A stretch of DNA of 64,000 nucleotides from the NCBI GenBank assembly GCA_944321015.1, contig CALUJS010000001.1:62001-126000 (forward strand). The letters run 5' to 3'. Below are positions 60,230 to 64,000 of this stretch, in pieces. This DNA is from an uncultured Phocaeicola sp. GTDB lineage: Bacteria > Bacteroidota > Bacteroidia > Bacteroidales > Bacteroidaceae. The notes under the pieces are model-generated. The model was not told where the DNA came from, did no database searches, and was given only the letters and a program-made list of their open reading frames with translations. How positions within the stretch are numbered: position 1 is the stretch's first letter; each line of letters opens with the position of its first letter. Both the position numbers and the translations under genes were made by a program.

Positions 60230-60315
60230 CGTTTCGAGCGTCAATATGGCGGCTCGGACGCGGACATATGGACGGACGCAAGCGCGCATATGCCCGCTCG
60301 AACGGCCCGCATGAT
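60230..60315. repeat. 22-bp-period dyad array, locus 5, between susC and susD of system D
   Basis: ATATGG at 60244 and 60266 and ATATGC at 60288, in strict 22-base phase, with a decayed next core at 60310. Linkers include CGGCTCGGACGCGGAC and ACGGACGCAAGCGCGC. It starts two bases after the susC stop and fills most of the 136-base intercistronic gap. Confidence 0.85.
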
Positions 60316-60364
60316 GACTGTTAACCCGCACACAACAAACCATTTATCAAAACATAAACGAACA

Positions 60365-61783
60365 ATGAAGAATCTACACACAATAATGGCAGCCGGACTG
60401 ACTTCCCTGCTCGCCTTCACCGCATGCAGCGACTGGCTCGACGTGAATCCCAAGTCGCAGGTCAAGGGCGACGTGCTGTTTGAGAATGAATCCGGCTTCC
60501 GCGACGCCCTCATCGGAACCTATACCCTGCTGGGCGGCACCGACCTCTACGGAGGCAACGAGACGATGGGCCTCATGGACATCCTCGCACAGAGCTATTC
60601 CGAAGTGGGGACCACGCTGGAAGAGGCCCCCAAGTACAACTACGACAACAGCACGGTGGAAACCCGCATCAACGCCATCTGGAGCGGCAACTACAATGCC
60701 ATTGCCAACTGCAACTACATGCTCGACGTCATCGACGAGAAGCAGGACATCTTCAGCACCGGCGTCTATGAGGCGGTGAAGGGCGAGGCCCTGGCCCTGC
60801 GCGCCTACCTCCACTTCGACCTGCTGCGCGCCTTTGCGCCTTCCTACAAGGCGGGAGCCGACCGCGAGGCCATCCCCTACGTCGACCACGTGTCGAAGAC
60901 GCCCATCGCGCAGTCCACGGTGAGCGAGCTGGTCGACATCCTGATAGCCGACGTCGAGGAAGCCCGCGAACTGATTAAGCCCTTCGACCCCATAGGCCCG
61001 GCCTACGACAGCTATTCGGAGACCGGCTACGAGGACGAGGACTTCATCCAGGACGACGGCTTCTGGCTCTACCGCAAGTCGCGCATGAACTATTACGGCA
61101 TGACCGCCCTGCTGGCCCGCATGTATCTCTACAAGGAAGACATGATCAACGCCCTGGCTTGTGCCAAGGAGGTGATTGACTGCGGCAAGTTCGCGCTCAT
61201 CACCGAGGACCAGGTGAAAGGCCAGCTGACCATGGCCGAATACATGGACCGCAACGAATACATCTCGTCCGTCTATGTCTATGACATGGACGAGGGCCGT
61301 TCCGACCGCTATTTCAAGGAAGATGCCGGCGACGCGGAGTGCTACATCGGCGACGCGCGCCGTTCCGACCTCTTCGGCACGCCGGGCGTGGACATCGACT
61401 GGCGCAATCAGGAAGGATTCGTGCTCAAGGAAGGGGAATCCAAGCAGTACGTCGGCAAATACATGAGCACCAACCGCATCCCCCTGCTGAAGCTCTCCGA
61501 GATGTATCTCATCGCCGCCGAAGCCTCGGGCGACAAGAGCTACGTGCAGACCCTGCGCGACCATCGCGGCTACATGAACTATCCGCTCGACGACGATTGC
61601 GACCTGGCCGAGGAGATAAAGAACGAGTACCGCAAGGAGTTCCTGGCCGAGGGACAGCTCTTCTATTTCTACAAGCGCATGAACTATGAGGACATCCCTT
61701 ATTCTTCCGTGAAAATGACCGAGAGCGTTTACGTATTACCTATGCCGGACGACGAGCTGGAGTTCGGCGACATTAAAAGATGA
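60365..61783 (+). CDS. SusD/RagB-family outer-membrane lipoprotein (system D)
   Basis: 472 residues. The lipoprotein signal is LLAFTAC followed by SDWLDVNPKSQVKGDVLFENESGF. It shows KGEALALRAYLHFDLLRAFAPSY, MNYYGMTALLARMYLYKEDM and IPLLKLSEMYLIAAEASGDK, ending YVLPMPDDELEFG. The frame is open upstream through the repeat array, but ATG at 60365 follows AACGAACA and begins the signal peptide. The wording is close to the SusD of system A. Next gene starts six bases downstream. Confidence 0.95.
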   Translation: MKNLHTIMAAGLTSLLAFTACSDWLDVNPKSQVKGDVLFENESGFRDALIGTYTLLGGTDLYGGNETMGLMDILAQSYSEVGTTLEEAPKYNYDNSTVETRINAIWSGNYNAIANCNYMLDVIDEKQDIFSTGVYEAVKGEALALRAYLHFDLLRAFAPSYKAGADREAIPYVDHVSKTPIAQSTVSELVDILIADVEEARELIKPFDPIGPAYDSYSETGYEDEDFIQDDGFWLYRKSRMNYYGMTALLARMYLYKEDMINALACAKEVIDCGKFALITEDQVKGQLTMAEYMDRNEYISSVYVYDMDEGRSDRYFKEDAGDAECYIGDARRSDLFGTPGVDIDWRNQEGFVLKEGESKQYVGKYMSTNRIPLLKLSEMYLIAAEASGDKSYVQTLRDHRGYMNYPLDDDCDLAEEIKNEYRKEFLAEGQLFYFYKRMNYEDIPYSSVKMTESVYVLPMPDDELEFGDIKR

Positions 61784-61789
61784 CACACG

Positions 61790-62494
61790 ATGAAAACAAA
61801 ACTGACCATATTCCTCTGCACGCTCCTGTGCTGCTGGGCCTGCAAGGACAACCCCGATTTTCAATTCCTGGGACATGACGCCGTCTACTTCCAGGTGAGC
61901 AGCGACTGGGAAGAGACCGTCGACAGTCTCAACTACACCTTTGCCGGAAAGGGCACCGACGTGGATGTCGTCTACCTCCGGGTGAATCTGGAAGGCAACA
62001 CCGCGCCTCGCGACCGCGAAGTGCGCGTGGTGGTGGACGAAGCAAAGACCGATGCCGAGGCCGGCCTGCACTACGAGGCGCTGGACGATGTCTATTACCT
62101 CCCGGCCGACTCGGTGTATCTGAAGCTCCCCATCACCGTGTACAACAAAGACAACACGCTGGAGAACCGCCGCGTGACGCTGGCCCTGCAGCTGGAGCCG
62201 ACCGCCGACCTGGAGCTGGGCATCACGGAACGCACCTCCGTGCGCGTGCTCATCAGCAACATCCTCACCAAGCCGTCCTATTGGGATTCGGTCATCAAGT
62301 ATTACTTCGGCGAATATTCGCGCACCAAGCACGAGCTGTGCATCGAGCAGCTTGGGCAGGATTTCCCCGAAACGTCTTCCGAGTTCTATGGCAGCCTCAC
62401 CTATTGGCAGGTTTCCGGCCAATACATGAGCAATTACTTCGAGGAGAATTACCCCGTACGTGATGAAAACGGCAAAATCATCGAGCCGTGGTAA
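61790..62494 (+). CDS. DUF4843-type lipoprotein (system D)
   Basis: 234 residues. The lipobox is LCCWAC followed by KDNPDFQFLGHDAVYFQVSSDWEETVDSLNYTFAGK. A beta-rich N-terminal part (VYLRVNLEGNTAPRDREVRVVVDEAKTDAEAGLHYEAL) leads to the compact end YWDSVIKYYFGEYSRTKHELCIEQLG, aligning by eye with NWNSYIRHYFGEYGPVKYQ at 13783. The function is unknown. It starts six bases after susD and precedes the PKD-like gene by 39 bases, the order seen in A and C. Confidence 0.86.
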   Translation: MKTKLTIFLCTLLCCWACKDNPDFQFLGHDAVYFQVSSDWEETVDSLNYTFAGKGTDVDVVYLRVNLEGNTAPRDREVRVVVDEAKTDAEAGLHYEALDDVYYLPADSVYLKLPITVYNKDNTLENRRVTLALQLEPTADLELGITERTSVRVLISNILTKPSYWDSVIKYYFGEYSRTKHELCIEQLGQDFPETSSEFYGSLTYWQVSGQYMSNYFEENYPVRDENGKIIEPW

Positions 62495-62533
62495 CACGTC
62501 GACACGCTTTATATACCTATTATTATAGCAGAC

Positions 62534-64000
62534 ATGATTATGAAGAAATACATCTATATCGCCATGTTGCTCTGCGTCGGGATGCTGGGTGCATGCGTTG
62601 AAGACAAAGGCTCGTATGACTACATCGAGCTGAACGACCTCACCATCGAGCCGCTGGAGGAGTCGTACACCGTGGAGCAATTCACCAACCTGCAAATCCC
62701 GACCACCATCACGGCCCGTGACGGCGCGTTCAATCCGGACGGATATGACTACAAGTGGATTATCTATTCCCAGCACAATAATCAGTTTAAGACGGACACT
62801 ATCTCAACCGAGAAAGACTTGGACGCCGAAGTGACCAGCATCCCCGGCAACTACCGCCTCTATTATGAGGTGAAGGACAAGGAGACGGATGTAATCTACA
62901 CCCAGAATGCCGCGCTGGAGGTCATCAATTCCTATTCCAAGGGCATGATGATATTGAGCCGTGTGGGCGATGATGCCAACCTGGCCTTTGTCAACGTAAT
63001 CGACAACGTGATTGAGGATGCCTACCAGAAGGTCAACGGCGAGCCGGCCGGAAAGAATCCCGTGGGCATACGCTATGTGGCGGGCATGCTTTCCAGTGCC
63101 GAGAAGATGGTGGTCATTATGACCGACGACGAACGCGGCGGTACCGTGGTGGCTCCGCTTGACCTGTCGTATGTGATGGACTTTGGCGACTTGTTCTATT
63201 TCCCGCCTGAAAACATCAAGCCGCAGGCTTTCGGCACGCATGATTATTCGGCTTTTGAGTATGCCATCTGTGATGGGAGCATCTATACGCGCAAAGTTTT
63301 GGGAACAGAAGGCTATGCCCAATACGGCGTGCGAATCAAGGGCGAGTATGACTACATTGCGCCGTTTGATTTCTTTAAAGTAGGAAGCAATCCCCAGGTG
63401 GCTTATTTCTATGACCAGGGACGGGAGCGGTTTGTCAGCATGTCTGTGCCCTTGCAGGGCGAGTCGGTCATCCCCTTGGTTGACCAAGGCGGAGCGTTCA
63501 ATCCTAACAACGTGGCCATGCAGATGTTGTGGGGCGGTCTTTTCGGAAGTGCGTCTGCGATGAACAATGGCCGTGCCGTGATGGAAGACGATGGAGGAAA
63601 ACGTTACACTATTTCTTTCACTATCTCTTCCGATGACGATGGAAATGCCTTGTTGCAGCCGCAGTACAAATATGAAATCACGGCGGAAGGCATTGATGAG
63701 GCTACCAGCTTCACCACCTCGCAGAGCGCGAACTTCCTCTATTACTCCACGGGTAACAAAATCGTCTGCGTCAGCTTCTCCACGAACAATCAGATGAACG
63801 TGTACGAGTTCCCCGAAGGGCAGCAGGTGGACTACATCGAGTGCGACCAGAAAGGCAATGCCAACGAGCTGTGGGTGGGCTTGAGCGACGGCTCCGCCAC
63901 GGCCAAATCGGGCACGGTGGTCGTGCTGACCATGAGCACCGACGGCTCGCTCACCGAGAGCCGCCGCTACGAAAACATCTGCGGACAAGTAGTTGACTTT
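62534..64000 (+). CDS. PKD-like-family lipoprotein (system D, 3' end outside the window)
   Basis: At least 489 codons, open to the last base. The lipobox is VGMLGAC and the mature start CVEDKGSYDYIELNDLTIEP carries the signature shared with 14514 and 44669. A PKD/Ig-like strand region (YDYKWIIYSQHNNQFKTDTIS) is followed by beta repeats (GMMILSRVGDDANLAFVNVIDN, FEYAICDGSIYTRKV, YYSTGNKIVCVSFSTNNQMNVYEFPEG). An in-frame ATG two codons later (62540) may be the real start. Whether a thioredoxin gene follows, as in A and C, cannot be seen. Confidence 0.85.
   Translation, partial: MIMKKYIYIAMLLCVGMLGACVEDKGSYDYIELNDLTIEPLEESYTVEQFTNLQIPTTITARDGAFNPDGYDYKWIIYSQHNNQFKTDTISTEKDLDAEVTSIPGNYRLYYEVKDKETDVIYTQNAALEVINSYSKGMMILSRVGDDANLAFVNVIDNVIEDAYQKVNGEPAGKNPVGIRYVAGMLSSAEKMVVIMTDDERGGTVVAPLDLSYVMDFGDLFYFPPENIKPQAFGTHDYSAFEYAICDGSIYTRKVLGTEGYAQYGVRIKGEYDYIAPFDFFKVGSNPQVAYFYDQGRERFVSMSVPLQGESVIPLVDQGGAFNPNNVAMQMLWGGLFGSASAMNNGRAVMEDDGGKRYTISFTISSDDDGNALLQPQYKYEITAEGIDEATSFTTSQSANFLYYSTGNKIVCVSFSTNNQMNVYEFPEGQQVDYIECDQKGNANELWVGLSDGSATAKSGTVVVLTMSTDGSLTESRRYENICGQVVDF

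Noticed and set aside
7680-64000. Polysaccharide utilisation loci
   Set aside because: SusC/SusD pairs suggest this, but no glycoside hydrolase, lyase, esterase or sulfatase gene is linked to any of the four pairs, so I did not assign glycan uptake.

Overview
The window reads as a chromosomal segment of a gut-type Bacteroidales bacterium (order-level call; genus not determined). The evidence is four SusC/SusD (RagA/RagB) outer-membrane transporter pairs with STN domains, three FecR-type anti-sigma factors, two ECF sigma factors with Bacteroidetes-style tails, Bacteroidetes lipoprotein signals, and promoters of the Bacteroides type (TTTG or TTG at -33, TAnnTTTG at -7). Base composition is in the mid-50s % G+C by eye. 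I saw no rRNA, tRNA, CRISPR array or intact transposon.

Layout. 1-1249: end of a phosphonate-catabolism-type locus (DUF5690 membrane protein, alcohol dehydrogenase). 1728-7336: an unrecognised protein, dnaE, trxA and a small acidic protein. 7680-17770, system A: FecR, SusC (frameshifted at a C9 tract), SusD, DUF4843 lipoprotein, PKD-like lipoprotein, TlpA-like thioredoxin, then an ECF sigma gene with its own promoter. 17817-20956 (minus): aroA, a cysteine-containing membrane protein, a metal ABC permease, tsaE and an Imm17-like protein. 21278-23324 (minus): AraC regulator and a Cys-nucleophile alpha/beta hydrolase. 23580-30280: PgpH-type HD phosphodiesterase, priA, a fused phosphatase-glycosyltransferase and radC. 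30625-38144, system B (minus): DUF4476 protein, ECF sigma, FecR, SusC, SusD. 38204-40894: transposase remnant, a 30-residue membrane peptide gene, aquaporin, a second alpha/beta hydrolase. 41010-53695, system C (minus): DUF4369-like protein, SusC, SusD, DUF4843-like and PKD-like lipoproteins, and three TlpA-like proteins, one lacking its active-site cysteines. 54472-64000, system D: FecR, thioredoxin-like protein, SusC, SusD, DUF4843 lipoprotein, PKD-like lipoprotein running off the end.

How it fits together. Systems A, C and D share the module SusC-SusD-DUF4843-PKD-like plus one or more exported thioredoxin-fold proteins, with no glycoside hydrolase, sulfatase or peptidase. They look like a redox-associated outer-membrane uptake system of unknown ligand rather than polysaccharide loci. 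A, B and D carry FecR and (A, B) sigma genes for trans-envelope signalling through the STN domains.

The most striking unexplained structure is non-coding. Seven intergenic loci carry short tandem arrays with a strict 21-, 22- or 23-bp period, each period holding two alternating dyad centres about one helical turn apart. Five of the seven share one 22-bp consensus. Three arrays lie directly upstream of the three fecR genes and one splits the susC-susD junction of system D. Next in interest are the 9-nt C/G tracts at the same STN/carboxypeptidase-like junction of two different susC genes, and the tiny membrane-peptide gene with a textbook promoter and a structured 3' region.
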